From assembly GCF_003574625.1 (NCBI RefSeq), contig NZ_QNUJ01000007.1:1-64000 (forward strand): 64,000 nt of DNA. The letters run 5' to 3'. How positions within the stretch are numbered: position 1 is the stretch's first letter; each line of letters begins with the position of its first letter. The DNA comes from Shinella zoogloeoides. Its GTDB lineage: Bacteria > Pseudomonadota > Alphaproteobacteria > Rhizobiales > Rhizobiaceae. The translations under genes were made by a program, and so were the position numbers. Shown here piece by piece: positions 28,960 to 37,855 of this stretch. The notes beneath the pieces are model-generated. The model searched no databases. It had not been told where the DNA came from and saw nothing but the letters and a program-made list of their open reading frames with translations.

Positions 28960-29391
28960 TCAATAGTAGGGCGAGAGGCACTCGCGGCGCGGGCCGTAAT
29001 TGGGCTGGAACGTGTTGTCGTAGGCCCGGTACGAGCGATAGCGCGCATAGCACCAGTCGGTGTGGCGCGGATTGATGCCTTCGTAACGCGGGCGCGAATA
29101 GCCGTCGTTGGCGATCGCGCCGCCGATGATCGCGCCGGCGCCGAAGGCGGCCAGCGGATACCACCAGCCGTCCGAATGGCGGCGATAGCCCCGGCGCTCA
29201 TGACGATAGCCGCGGTGGCCGTGATACCAGCCGCCATGTCTCCTGCGATACTGCACCTGCTCGACGTCGCTGCTCTGAGAAACGCCGGCCTTGGGCATCG
29301 GAACGGCGAAAGCCTGTGCGGGGACGAACGTCGTGGCGAACATGGCGACGGCCATGGCGGCGGAAAGGCCGGTCTTGATCGTTGTCTTCAT
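28960..29391 (-). CDS. BA14K-family small secreted protein
   Basis: Predicted 143 residues. A signal peptide (TTIKTGLSAAMAVAMFATT, cleavage near AQAFA) is followed by an Arg/His/Tyr-rich linker (HGGWYHGHRGYRHERRGYRR), a short Gly/Ala hydrophobic stretch (FGAGAIIGGAIAND), and the BA14K C-terminal module HTDWCYARYRSYRAYDNTF with two cysteines. BA14K proteins were named from Brucella, where one is immunoreactive and lectin-like; their job in rhizobia is unclear. An envelope role is likely. GGGAGA precedes the start. Confidence 0.8.
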   Translation of the reverse strand: MKTTIKTGLSAAMAVAMFATTFVPAQAFAVPMPKAGVSQSSDVEQVQYRRRHGGWYHGHRGYRHERRGYRRHSDGWWYPLAAFGAGAIIGGAIANDGYSRPRYEGINPRHTDWCYARYRSYRAYDNTFQPNYGPRRECLSPYY

Positions 29392-29492
29392 GTCGGTCTC
29401 CCTTGGTTTTTCATTGCTTCACAATGATCTGGACGGATCAGAGCATGAAACAATTCGACTGAACCGAAGATGAACCGAAACTATTCCTGGTT

Positions 29493-30440
29493 TCAATCCT
29501 CTCCGTTCCTCGCTCGTGCAAGAAAACGTGATCGCTCGAAGACGAGGATGACGACAAGCGCCATGACGAAGGGAACGATGAGGTAGAAGAGGCGGAAGAC
29601 GGCGAGCGCCGCCAGCACCACGGCCGGATCCATGTCCGGCAGGCCGGCGAGGAAGACGAGCTCGAGCACGCCGATGCCGCCCGGAGCATGGGAGAGGAGC
29701 GCGACGGAGAAGGAGGCGAGGAAGATGCCGAGCACGACGAAGAAGCCGGGATTGCCCTCCGCCGGCAGCACGAAATAGATGATCCCCGCCGCGCCGATCA
29801 GTTCGATCGGCGCGATGATGAGCTGGCGGAAGACGAGCGAGGGCTTGGGATATTCGAGCTTGAGCCAGCGCGTGTCGATCGGCCGGAAGCCGACGAGGCT
29901 GCCCACCACGTAGAGCGCGACCACCGCGAGGATGAAGACCCCCGTCGAGAAGGCCGCCTCGATCGGCAGGAAATCGGCAAAGCGCTCGATGATCTCCGGC
30001 TCCAGCACCAGCACGAAGCCGAACAGCATGAAGGTGCCGAGCGCGAAGGTGAAGGAGCAGAAGGCGACGAGAACGCCCACCTCCGATCCGGTAAGTCCCT
30101 TCGACGTATAGGCGCGATAGCGCACCAGCGCCCCGGAAAACACCGAGGCGCCGATATTGTGCGACAGCGCATAGGTGGTGAAGGAGGTGAGGGTGATGAA
30201 CCACAGCGAGATGCGGTGGCCGAGATGCTCCAGCGCCAGGTGGTCGTAGCCGGCAAGCGCCGCATAGGCGACAAGCGTCGCCCCGCAGGCGAGGATCCAG
30301 CCGGATACCGGAATGGCGTTGATGCTCGCCATGAATTCGTCGAGCGAAAGGCCGCGCAGGTCCTTGTAGAGGATATAGACCGACAGGACGATCGCGAGGG
30401 TGCTGACGAGCGGCCAGAAGAATTTCCGCAGTCGCTTCAT
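29493..30440 (-). CDS. UPF0104 / LPG-synthase-like integral membrane protein
   Basis: Predicted 315 residues from the ATG at 30440, with seven or eight membrane helices (FFWPLVSTLAIVLSVYILY, FALGTFMLFGFVLVLEP and others) and the motif FSVALLSHAPGGIGVLELVF, diagnostic of the lysylphosphatidylglycerol synthase transmembrane family. The soluble aminoacyl-transferase domain of MprF is absent, so lipid lysylation is not expected; such short members have unknown or lipid-flipping roles. The frame is open to an ATG at 30536, but the extra 32 residues are hydrophilic and lack a ribosome site. It does not obviously belong to an operon. Confidence 0.78.
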   Translation of the reverse strand: MKRLRKFFWPLVSTLAIVLSVYILYKDLRGLSLDEFMASINAIPVSGWILACGATLVAYAALAGYDHLALEHLGHRISLWFITLTSFTTYALSHNIGASVFSGALVRYRAYTSKGLTGSEVGVLVAFCSFTFALGTFMLFGFVLVLEPEIIERFADFLPIEAAFSTGVFILAVVALYVVGSLVGFRPIDTRWLKLEYPKPSLVFRQLIIAPIELIGAAGIIYFVLPAEGNPGFFVVLGIFLASFSVALLSHAPGGIGVLELVFLAGLPDMDPAVVLAALAVFRLFYLIVPFVMALVVILVFERSRFLARARNGED

Positions 30441-30643
30441 GCCGCCCCGCCTTCGGCCGTCTTCGACAGGCCGTCGTTCGAGCAGCAGGTTGCCTTCGCA
30501 GTCCGTGCTGGCGCCATCCTCACCCTTCCCCATCATGGGCCTGTCATCGCGCGGTGCGACGCGGCCATTCTTGTCGTTGGTCGGTTGGCCAGCATTTCCG
30601 GTTCGCCCGGTGAATGCCAGCCAGCCGCGTCATCACTTCTGCG

Positions 30644-32035
30644 TCAACGCGCCGCCAGCGCGGAGAGGATCCGGACCCAGGAGCGGATACCCTTCTCGAA
30701 GGAACGCAGTTCGTATTTCTCGTTCGGCGAATGGATGCGGTCGTCCGACAGCGCAAAGCCGACGAGCAAGGATTCCATGCCGAGCATCTTCTGGAAATCG
30801 CCAACGATGGGGATGGACCCGCCCATGCCGATGACGACGGCCGGCTTCGGCCATTCGTCCGACAGCGCGGACTTCGCCTTTTCCAAGAGCGCCGAATCGT
30901 AGGGAAGCTGGATGGCCGGCGAGCCGCCATGGGCGTGGAAGGAGACCGAGCAGTCGGCCGGGACCTTCGAGCGGACATAGGCGCGGAAGGCGTCGCGGAT
31001 CTTCGCGGGATCCTGCTTGCCGACGAGGCGGAAGGAGACCTTCGCCGAGGCTTCCGCCGCGATCACGGTCTTGAAGCCCTCGCCGGTATAGCCGCCGGTG
31101 ATGCCGTTGACCTCGGCGGTCGGCCGCGCCCAGGTGAGCTCCAGCACGGAGCGGCCCTTCTCGCCGGACGGGATCGACAGGCCGACCTCGCCGAGGAGGC
31201 TTTCCGCCGAGCTGCCGAGCTTTTCCCAGGCGGCCTTGATCTGCGTCGGGGTCTCCTCGACGCCCTCGTAGAAGCCGTCGAGCGTCACGCGGCCCGTCTC
31301 GTCGTGAAGGCCGGCGAGAATGTCGGAAAGGATGTGGATCGGGTTTGCCGCCGCGCCGCCGAAATAGCCGGAATGCAGGTCCCGGTCGGCCGCCTTGATG
31401 ACGATCTCCTCGCCGACGAGGCCGCGCAGGCCCGCCGAGATCGCCGGCGTGTCGGCGTCCCACATGCTGGTGTCGCAGACGAGGGCGAAATCGGCCTTCA
31501 GCTCCGCCGCATTGGCTTCGAGGAAGGGCTTCAGCGAGGGCGAGCCGGATTCTTCCTCGCCTTCGAAGAGGATCGTGACGCGGCAGGGCAGCGTGCCGGC
31601 CGTTTCCTTGTAGGCGCGGCAGGCTTCGACGAAGGTCAGGAGCTGGCCCTTGTCGTCGGAGGTGCCGCGGCCGGTGATGATGCGGCGGCCGCCTTCGGCA
31701 TCGCGCACCGCCGGCTCGAAGGGATCGTGGTCCCAGAGGTTCAGCGGATCGACCGGCTGGACGTCGTAATGGCCGTAGAACAGCACATGCGGGGCATCGG
31801 CACGCGCGCCGTCGTGATGGGCGACGACCATGGGATGGCCGGGGGTGTCGCGCACGGTGGCGTCGAAGCCGAGCGAGCGCAGCTCGGTGACCAGCCATTC
31901 GGCCGCCTTGCGGCAATCGGCCTTGAAGGCCGGGTCTGTGGAAATGGACTTGATGCGCACCAGCTCGAAAAGCCGTTCGAGGCTGGCGGGAATGCCGGCG
32001 CTGGCGCGATCGAGGACGGGCAGAATGTTGGTCAT
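30644..32035 (-). CDS. M20-family metallopeptidase (dipeptidase)
   Basis: Predicted 463 residues. The metal-site motifs of the M20 family are present: HVLFYGHYDVQPVDP, GRGTSDDKGQLLTFVEA, the catalytic Glu pair in LFEGEEESGSPSL and a late IHSPNEKYEL. The dimerisation domain (DLHSGYFGGAAANPIHIL) lies between. The long dimer domain and motif spacing fit the cytosolic non-specific dipeptidase/CNDP-like branch more than DapE or ArgE. It cleaves small peptides or N-acyl amino acids in the cytoplasm. The MarR gene lies 81 bases upstream on the same strand. Confidence 0.87.
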   Translation of the reverse strand: MTNILPVLDRASAGIPASLERLFELVRIKSISTDPAFKADCRKAAEWLVTELRSLGFDATVRDTPGHPMVVAHHDGARADAPHVLFYGHYDVQPVDPLNLWDHDPFEPAVRDAEGGRRIITGRGTSDDKGQLLTFVEACRAYKETAGTLPCRVTILFEGEEESGSPSLKPFLEANAAELKADFALVCDTSMWDADTPAISAGLRGLVGEEIVIKAADRDLHSGYFGGAAANPIHILSDILAGLHDETGRVTLDGFYEGVEETPTQIKAAWEKLGSSAESLLGEVGLSIPSGEKGRSVLELTWARPTAEVNGITGGYTGEGFKTVIAAEASAKVSFRLVGKQDPAKIRDAFRAYVRSKVPADCSVSFHAHGGSPAIQLPYDSALLEKAKSALSDEWPKPAVVIGMGGSIPIVGDFQKMLGMESLLVGFALSDDRIHSPNEKYELRSFEKGIRSWVRILSALAAR

Positions 32036-32116
32036 GGTCGAATCCCTTGCGAATTGCGCGGCGACATTAGACCGATCGCCTCGGCGAGGGCAAATCGTAT
32101 GACGGTCTTGCGACGG

Positions 32117-32557
32117 TCAGACGCGCGGATCGCGGCCGAGATTGGCGAGCACCATGCGCATATATTCCAGAAGCAGCTCCCGCTCGAAGCGCCGGAAGCC
32201 CTGGAACAGCGCCTCCTCGGTGGCGGATGCGGCGGCCATCGCGGTCTCGCGCAGCGCCTTGCCGCGCGTCGTCAGGAAGACGAGCTGCGCCCGCCGGTCC
32301 TTCGGGTGCCGGCGGCGCAAGATCAGTCCGTCGCGCTCCATGCGCGAGAGCGTGTTGGCCATCGTCGCCTGTTCGATGTCGAGTCGGTCGAGAAGTTCGC
32401 GCTGGGTCAGGCCGTCGCCGCCCCACAATTCGAGCAGGACCGGGAACTGGCCGGGCGCGAAGCCCGCGCCGTCCGCCCGCGCATGGAGGGCGCGCGAGGC
32501 CGCCTTCGCCAGAAGATTGGCGAGGTAGGCTGCCGACTCCTTGCGATCAAAGTCCAT
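32117..32557 (-). CDS. MarR-family transcriptional regulator
   Basis: Predicted 146 residues, usual MarR length. The winged helix-turn-helix lies at about 48-100: GGDGLTQRELLDRLDIEQA, MANTLSRMERDGLILRRRH and PKDRRAQLVFLT, the last being the conserved DxRxxxxxLT wing. Terminal helices make the dimer. It is upstream of the M20 peptidase and could control it or an unlinked target. The effector is not readable. Confidence 0.88.
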   Translation of the reverse strand: MDFDRKESAAYLANLLAKAASRALHARADGAGFAPGQFPVLLELWGGDGLTQRELLDRLDIEQATMANTLSRMERDGLILRRRHPKDRRAQLVFLTTRGKALRETAMAAASATEEALFQGFRRFERELLLEYMRMVLANLGRDPRV

Positions 32558-32662
32558 GCGGGAAAGCTATGCCGGTTCGCGGCGGAAGACAATGTCGGAT
32601 CGCCCGCGATCCGCATGGCCGCGAAGGTGTCTCGTATATCCGTGCGGAGGGCCCGAAATGCG

Positions 32663-32748
32663 AGAAGCCGCCGGCGACAGGAGGCGTGTCGCGGCGGCTT
32701 CTGCGAATTATGGACAAAGGCCCGGAGAGGGGGATGAGGCCTTTGTCC
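32663..32748. other. Two tandem strong hairpins in the gene-free stretch before polA
   Basis: In the 460-base gap between the MarR gene and polA, the first hairpin (32663-32702) has a ten-base outer stem AGAAGCCGCC/GGCGGCTTCT and a six-base inner stem GCGACA/TGTCGC. The second (32712-32748) has an eleven-base stem GGACAAAGGCC/GGCCTTTGTCC. Neither ends in a T run. They may be a palindromic repeat, a processed RNA or attenuators; no protein frame explains them. Confidence 0.45.
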
Positions 32749-32908
32749 TCGTCTGGCGCGGCGGGGGACAGGCCGTATGCCAGACAACGGCTTTGATCAG
32801 GTGCCGATGACCAATATCTGTGGGTCCGAATGTGGCTTTTCAAGGGACTCCAGCCCCGCTGAAAATTACAAATTGGTAACGTTCGCGTGAGGCTTCGCAG
32901 GGCCGGGA

Positions 32909-32962
32909 AACCTCCTCTGCCTGCCGGTATCTCCCCCTTGGGGGAAGGGGTTGGGGAGGGCC
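32909..32962. repeat. Partial copy of the CTGCCGG...TCTCCCCC intergenic repeat
   Basis: CCTCTGCCTGCCGGTATCTC followed by a CCCCTTGGGGGAAGGGG hairpin resembles the longer element at 47862-47993 but lacks its middle. It lies about 56 bases before polA. Confidence 0.5.
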
Positions 32963-33017
32963 TGTATCCGCAATGAGAGATGGACGTGGCAGGCGGCCCG
33001 CGCTATCCATTCACCCC

Positions 33018-36005
33018 ATGAAAAAAGGTGATCATCTCTTCCTCGTTGACGGCTCCGGCTTCATCTTCCGCGCCTTCCACGCCATCCCGCCGCTCAACCG
33101 CAAGTCGGACGGGCTGCCGGTCAATGCCGTCTCCGGTTTCTGCAACATGCTGTGGAAGCTCCTGAAGGATGCGCGCAATACCGACGTAGGCGTGACGCCG
33201 ACGCATTTCGCCGTCATCTTCGACTATTCCTCGAAGACCTTCCGCAACGAGCTCTACGACCAGTACAAGGCGAACCGCACCGCGCCGCCGGAAGACCTGA
33301 TCCCGCAGTTCGGCCTGATCCGCCACGCCACCCGCGCCTTCAACCTGCCCTGCATCGAGAAGGAAGGCTTCGAGGCGGACGACCTGATCGCCACCTATGC
33401 CCGCCTCGCCGAGGCCGATGGGGCGGACGTTACCATCGTCTCCTCCGACAAGGACCTCATGCAGCTCGTGACGCAGAACGTCTCGATGTATGACGGCATG
33501 AAGGACAAGCAGATCTCCATTCCCGAAGTCATCGAGAAATGGGGCGTGCCGCCGGAGAAGATGATCGACCTGCAGTCGTTGACCGGCGATTCGACCGACA
33601 ACGTGCCCGGCGTGCCCGGCATCGGCCCGAAGACCGCCGCGCAGCTTCTGGAAGAGTATGGCGACCTCGACACGCTGCTCGCCCGCGCCGAGGAGATCAA
33701 GCAGGTCAAGCGCCGCGAGAACATCATCGCCAACCGCGAGCTCGTGCTGCTCTCGCGCCAGCTCGTCACGCTGAAGACCGACACACCGCTCGACATGCCG
33801 CTGGACGACCTGATCCTGCATCCGCAGGACGGGCCGAAGCTCATCGCCTTCCTGAAGGCCATGGAATTCACCACGCTGACCCGCCGCGTCGCGGAAGCCT
33901 GCGACTGCGATGCCGGCGCCATCGAGGCGGCGAGCGTGCCGGTCGAATGGGGCGCCGAGGCGCATGGCCCGGATCTCGACAAGGGCGAGGTCGCCGGTCC
34001 CGCGCTCGATCTTGACGGCGACGAGACGGCGGCCGAGGCCGCCGAGACCCTGCTGCCGACCGCAAAGCCGGGCGAAGCCACGCCCTCGGCCCTTGCAAGG
34101 TCCCGTGCCGAGCGCTTCTCCGCCGGCCCGATCGACCATTCGACCTATGAGACGGTGCGCGACCTCGACGCGCTCGACCGCTGGATCGCGGCGGCGCGCG
34201 AGACCGGCCTCGTCGGCTTCGATACCGAGACGACCTCGCTCGACGCCATGCAGGCCGAGCTCTGCGGCTTCTCGCTCGCCATCGCCGACAATGCCAAGGA
34301 CCCGTCGGGCACCACGATCCGCGCCTGCTACGTGCCGGTCAACCACAAGACCGGCGTCGGGGACCTCCTCGGCGGCGGGCTGGCCGAGGGGCAGATCCCG
34401 GTCCGCGCCGCGCTGGAGCGGCTGAAGGCGCTGCTGGAGGATCCGTCCGTCCTCAAGGTCGCGCAGAACCTCAAATACGACTATCTCGTCATGCGCCGCC
34501 ACGGCATCACCATGCAGGGCTTCGATGATACGATGCTGATGTCCTATGCGCTCGATGCCGGGGCGGGCAACCATGGCATGGACACGCTTTCCGAGCGCTG
34601 GCTCGGCCACAAGCCGATCGCCTACAAGGAAGTCGCCGGCTCCGGCAAGGGCGCGCAGACCTTCGACATGGTCGATATCGCCCGCGCCACGGCCTATGCG
34701 GCCGAGGATGCCGACGTGACGCTGCGGCTCTGGCACGTCCTGAAGCCGCGCCTTGCGGCCGAGCGCATGACGGCGGTCTACGAGCGGCTGGAACGCCCGC
34801 TGGTGCCCGTGCTGGCCCGCATGGAGGAGCGCGGCATCACCATCGACCGGCAGGTACTCTCCCGCCTTTCCGGCGAGCTGGCGCAGGGCGCGGCCGGCTT
34901 CGAGGAAGAGATCTACGAACTTGCCGGCGAACGCTTCAACATCGGCTCGCCCAAGCAACTCGGCGACATCCTCTTCGGCAAGATGGGTCTTCCGGGCGCA
35001 TCGAAGACCAAGACCGGCCAGTGGTCGACCTCCGCGCAGGTGCTGGAGGACCTTGCCGCGCAGGGCATCCCGCTTCCGCGCAAGATCGTCGACTGGCGCC
35101 AGCTCACCAAGCTGAAATCCACCTATACCGACGCGCTGCCCGGCTTCGTGCATCCCGAGACGAAGCGCGTGCACACGTCCTATGCGCTCGCAGCGACGAC
35201 GACCGGGCGCCTCTCTTCCTCGGACCCGAACCTGCAGAATATCCCGGTGCGCACGGCCGAAGGCCGCAAGATCCGCACGGCCTTCATCTCGACGCCCGGC
35301 AACAGGCTGGTCTCGGCCGACTACAGCCAGATCGAACTGCGCGTGCTCGCCCATGTCGCCGAGATCCCGCAGCTCAAGCAGGCTTTCGCCGATGGCATGG
35401 ACATCCATGCCATGACCGCGTCGGAGATGTTCGGCGTGCCGGTGGAAGGCATGCCGGCGGAAATCCGTCGCCGCGCCAAGGCGATCAATTTCGGCATCAT
35501 CTACGGCATCTCGGCCTTCGGCCTCGCCAACCAGCTCTCCATCGAGCGTTCGGAGGCGGGCGACTACATCAGGAAGTATTTCGAGCGTTTCCCGGGCATC
35601 AAGGACTACATGGACAGTACCAAGGCCTTCGCCCGCGAGAACGGCTATGTCGAGACGATCTTCGGCCGCCGCGCCCATTACCCGGAGATCAAATCGTCCA
35701 ACCCGTCGGTGCGCGCCTTTAACGAGCGCGCCGCGATCAACGCGCCGATCCAGGGCTCGGCCGCCGACATCATCCGCCGCGCCATGGTGAAGATGGAGCC
35801 GGCGCTCGCCGCCGCCGGCCTGTCCGCCCGCATGCTGCTGCAGGTGCATGACGAACTGATCTTCGAGGTCGAGGACGGCGAGGTCGACAAGGCCATTCCC
35901 GTCATCGTCGACATCATGGAAAACGCCTCCATGCCGGCGCTGTCGATGAAGGTGCCGCTGAAGGTGGATGCACGCGCCGCGACCAATTGGGACGAGGCGC
36001 ACTGA
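33018..36005 (+). CDS. polA: DNA polymerase I
   Basis: Predicted 995 residues with all three domains. The 5' nuclease (about 1-300) has DGSGFIFRAFHA, GFEADDLIATYA and GDSTDNVPGVPGIGPKTA. The 3'-5' exonuclease domain has intact acidic residues D402 and E404 (VGFDTETTSLD), so it should proofread. The polymerase has motif A DYSQIELR (D768), motif B RRRAKAINFGIIYG and motif C VHDE (H944-E946). It fills gaps in repair and removes Okazaki primers. The start at 33018 (MKKGDHLFLVDGSG) matches the family. An Ala/Glu-rich linker of about 90 residues joins the first two domains. Confidence 0.97.
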   Translation: MKKGDHLFLVDGSGFIFRAFHAIPPLNRKSDGLPVNAVSGFCNMLWKLLKDARNTDVGVTPTHFAVIFDYSSKTFRNELYDQYKANRTAPPEDLIPQFGLIRHATRAFNLPCIEKEGFEADDLIATYARLAEADGADVTIVSSDKDLMQLVTQNVSMYDGMKDKQISIPEVIEKWGVPPEKMIDLQSLTGDSTDNVPGVPGIGPKTAAQLLEEYGDLDTLLARAEEIKQVKRRENIIANRELVLLSRQLVTLKTDTPLDMPLDDLILHPQDGPKLIAFLKAMEFTTLTRRVAEACDCDAGAIEAASVPVEWGAEAHGPDLDKGEVAGPALDLDGDETAAEAAETLLPTAKPGEATPSALARSRAERFSAGPIDHSTYETVRDLDALDRWIAAARETGLVGFDTETTSLDAMQAELCGFSLAIADNAKDPSGTTIRACYVPVNHKTGVGDLLGGGLAEGQIPVRAALERLKALLEDPSVLKVAQNLKYDYLVMRRHGITMQGFDDTMLMSYALDAGAGNHGMDTLSERWLGHKPIAYKEVAGSGKGAQTFDMVDIARATAYAAEDADVTLRLWHVLKPRLAAERMTAVYERLERPLVPVLARMEERGITIDRQVLSRLSGELAQGAAGFEEEIYELAGERFNIGSPKQLGDILFGKMGLPGASKTKTGQWSTSAQVLEDLAAQGIPLPRKIVDWRQLTKLKSTYTDALPGFVHPETKRVHTSYALAATTTGRLSSSDPNLQNIPVRTAEGRKIRTAFISTPGNRLVSADYSQIELRVLAHVAEIPQLKQAFADGMDIHAMTASEMFGVPVEGMPAEIRRRAKAINFGIIYGISAFGLANQLSIERSEAGDYIRKYFERFPGIKDYMDSTKAFARENGYVETIFGRRAHYPEIKSSNPSVRAFNERAAINAPIQGSAADIIRRAMVKMEPALAAAGLSARMLLQVHDELIFEVEDGEVDKAIPVIVDIMENASMPALSMKVPLKVDARAATNWDEAH

Positions 36006-36427
36006 CGAAGGCCGCGCGGCCCGCCGGGACGGTCTGAGCCGGCAAGGCAGCGCTCCCTGTCCGGCACGATACGGCACGGCGTCAATCGCCGATGCCGTGT
36101 CCGGCGGCGCCGTAATCCCCCATTTTGGTGAGCGATTGCGATTTTCGGGCAGCTTTTCGCCTTATGGTTGATAAAGCTTGAATGGCCCCGATTCGTATCG
36201 TTGCGAAACACCTAGCCTCTCGCGCAATCGCCCGAAAATCCGGACCTTCTCATCTTTTCTTCAGAAATGGCGATAGGCACGCGTTCCAGGCTGGAGCAGC
36301 GCTGCGAGGCGGTTCACGAAATCTTATCCATGTCCCTTCAGCCGATCTTATCCGGCCGGGCCTAAGCCATTGGGCAGGATGAATGGCGGCCAGATGTTTG
36401 GCCGGACGAGCCCGATGGGAGAAAAGC
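36006..36427. other. Gene-free stretch upstream of the carrier-protein operon
   Basis: These 422 bases contain no convincing coding frame. The middle is less GC-rich than its surroundings. The eleven-base sequence GATTTTCGGGC at 36140-36150 recurs inverted as GCCCGAAAATC at 36230-36240, each next to a GCGATTGC or GCAATCGC. The promoter of the operon starting at 36428 probably lies here, and the inverted pair may bind a regulator. Confidence 0.4.
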
Positions 36428-36682
36428 ATGAAGCAGAAAATCCGTGAAATCCTCAGCAAGCACGGCGGCCTTCCGGTTCCGGTCGATCAGCTCGCGGACG
36501 ATGCCGATCTCTACGCGGCGGGCCTTTCCTCCTTCGCTTCGGTCCAGGTGATGCTCGGCATCGAGGACGCCTTCGACATCGAGTTCCCCGACAGCCTGCT
36601 CAACCGCAAGTCCTTCCAGAGCATCGCGGCTATCGCCCGGGCGGTGGAAAGCCTTGTCGGCAGCGCGGAGGCGGCCGAATGA
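36428..36682 (+). CDS. Acyl-carrier-protein-like phosphopantetheine carrier
   Basis: Predicted 84 residues, one carrier domain. The four-helix pattern is clear: KIREILSKHGGL, then ADDADLYAAGLSSFASVQVM with the likely phosphopantetheine Ser35, then GIEDAFDIEFPDSLL and FQSIAAIARAVESL. The attachment site reads LSSF in place of the DSL of fatty-acid ACP, as in carriers of the amino acid:[carrier protein] ligase clusters of Bradyrhizobium and Agrobacterium. It is the likely acceptor of the ligase two genes on. The ATG at 36428 has GGGAGAAAAG. Its stop overlaps the next start as ATGA. Confidence 0.9.
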   Translation: MKQKIREILSKHGGLPVPVDQLADDADLYAAGLSSFASVQVMLGIEDAFDIEFPDSLLNRKSFQSIAAIARAVESLVGSAEAAE

Positions 36683-37851
36683 CCGTCACCGTCGGGAGAG
36701 GCTACACGGAGCGCGCCGAGCGCGTCGCCGCCGTGGCTGCCGCGCATGCCGACGACGTGGACGCCAAGGGCCGCTTCCCCCGGGAAGCGGTCGACGCGAT
36801 GATCGCCGAACGGCTGCTGTCGATCCAGATCCCCGCCGCGCTCGGCGGCGACGATGCCTCGCTTTCGGAAATCGCCGAGATCTGCTCGCTGGTCGGCCAG
36901 AGCTGCGCGGCCGCCGCCATGGTCTTCGCCATGCACCACATCAAGCTGTCGAGCCTCGTCTCGCACGGCGCGGACGATCCCTGGCACGCCGGCTTCATGC
37001 GCCGGATCGCCGCCGGGCAATTGCTGCTCGCCTCGGCGACGACCGAGGGCGGCATCGGCGGGAACCTGCGCAACAGCATCTGCGCCATCGAGGTCGAGGG
37101 CGACACCTGCCGCCTCACCAAGGATGCGACGGTGATCTCCTACGGCGCCCATGCCGATGCGATCCTCATCACCTCGCGCGCCCATGCCGACGCCGCCTCG
37201 ACCGACCAGGTCATGACCGTCTTCACCAGGGACCAGTACACGCTCGAGCGGACCCATGTCTGGGATACGCTCGGCATGCGCGGCACCTGCTCGGACGGCT
37301 GGCTCTTCAAGGGCGAGGCGCCGAAGGCGCAGATCCTGCCGAAGCCTTTCGCCGAGATCGCCGCGCAGTCGATGCTCGCCACCTCGCACCTCTTGTGGAG
37401 CGCGGTCTGGTACGGCATCGCCGTCAACGCGGTCGCCCGGGCGCAGGCCTTCGTGCGCGCCGCCGCCCGCAAGAGCCCCGGCGTCACGCCGCCCGGCGCG
37501 CTGCGCCTCGCGGAAGCTTCCAACCTCCTCCAGCTCGTCAAGGCGAGCACGGTCGCCGGCCTTCGGGAATACGAGGCGGCCAAGGCGGATGCGGACCGGC
37601 TCTCCTCCGTCGGCTTCGCGGTGGCGATGAACAACGTCAAGATCGCCGCCTCGGAAACGATCCTTTCGATCGTCAACCAGGCCATGCTGATCTGCGGCAT
37701 CATGGGCTACAAGAACGGCACGCCCTTCAGCCTCGGCCGGCACCTGCGCGACGCGCATTCCGCCCAGCTCATGATTTCCAACGACCGCATCCTCGGCAAC
37801 ACGTCGAACCTCCTGCTCGTCCACAAGCAGGACACCAGCCTGATCGGGTGA
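36679..37851 (+). CDS. Acyl-CoA-dehydrogenase-fold flavoprotein
   Basis: Predicted 390 residues. The three-domain fold is visible: N-terminal helices ([36 protein letters not shown]), the flavin-facing middle strand ([44 protein letters not shown]) and the C-terminal helical domain ([36 protein letters not shown]). Fatty-acid genes are absent around it; it is translationally coupled to the carrier protein and precedes the amino acid ligase by four bases. It may oxidise or hydroxylate a carrier-bound aminoacyl group, as related enzymes do on prolyl-carrier proteins. That substrate is inferred. Confidence 0.88.
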   Translation: MTVTVGRGYTERAERVAAVAAAHADDVDAKGRFPREAVDAMIAERLLSIQIPAALGGDDASLSEIAEICSLVGQSCAAAAMVFAMHHIKLSSLVSHGADDPWHAGFMRRIAAGQLLLASATTEGGIGGNLRNSICAIEVEGDTCRLTKDATVISYGAHADAILITSRAHADAASTDQVMTVFTRDQYTLERTHVWDTLGMRGTCSDGWLFKGEAPKAQILPKPFAEIAAQSMLATSHLLWSAVWYGIAVNAVARAQAFVRAAARKSPGVTPPGALRLAEASNLLQLVKASTVAGLREYEAAKADADRLSSVGFAVAMNNVKIAASETILSIVNQAMLICGIMGYKNGTPFSLGRHLRDAHSAQLMISNDRILGNTSNLLLVHKQDTSLIG

Positions 37852-37855
37852 CACC

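Noticed and set aside
29493-30440. UPF0104 protein as a true lysylphosphatidylglycerol synthase
   Set aside because: The C-terminal aminoacyl-transferase domain needed for lysine transfer is absent.
33003-36077. Long minus-strand frame (about 1,024 codons) opposite polA
   Set aside because: The plus-strand frame encodes a complete DNA polymerase I; the opposite frame is compositionally a shadow.
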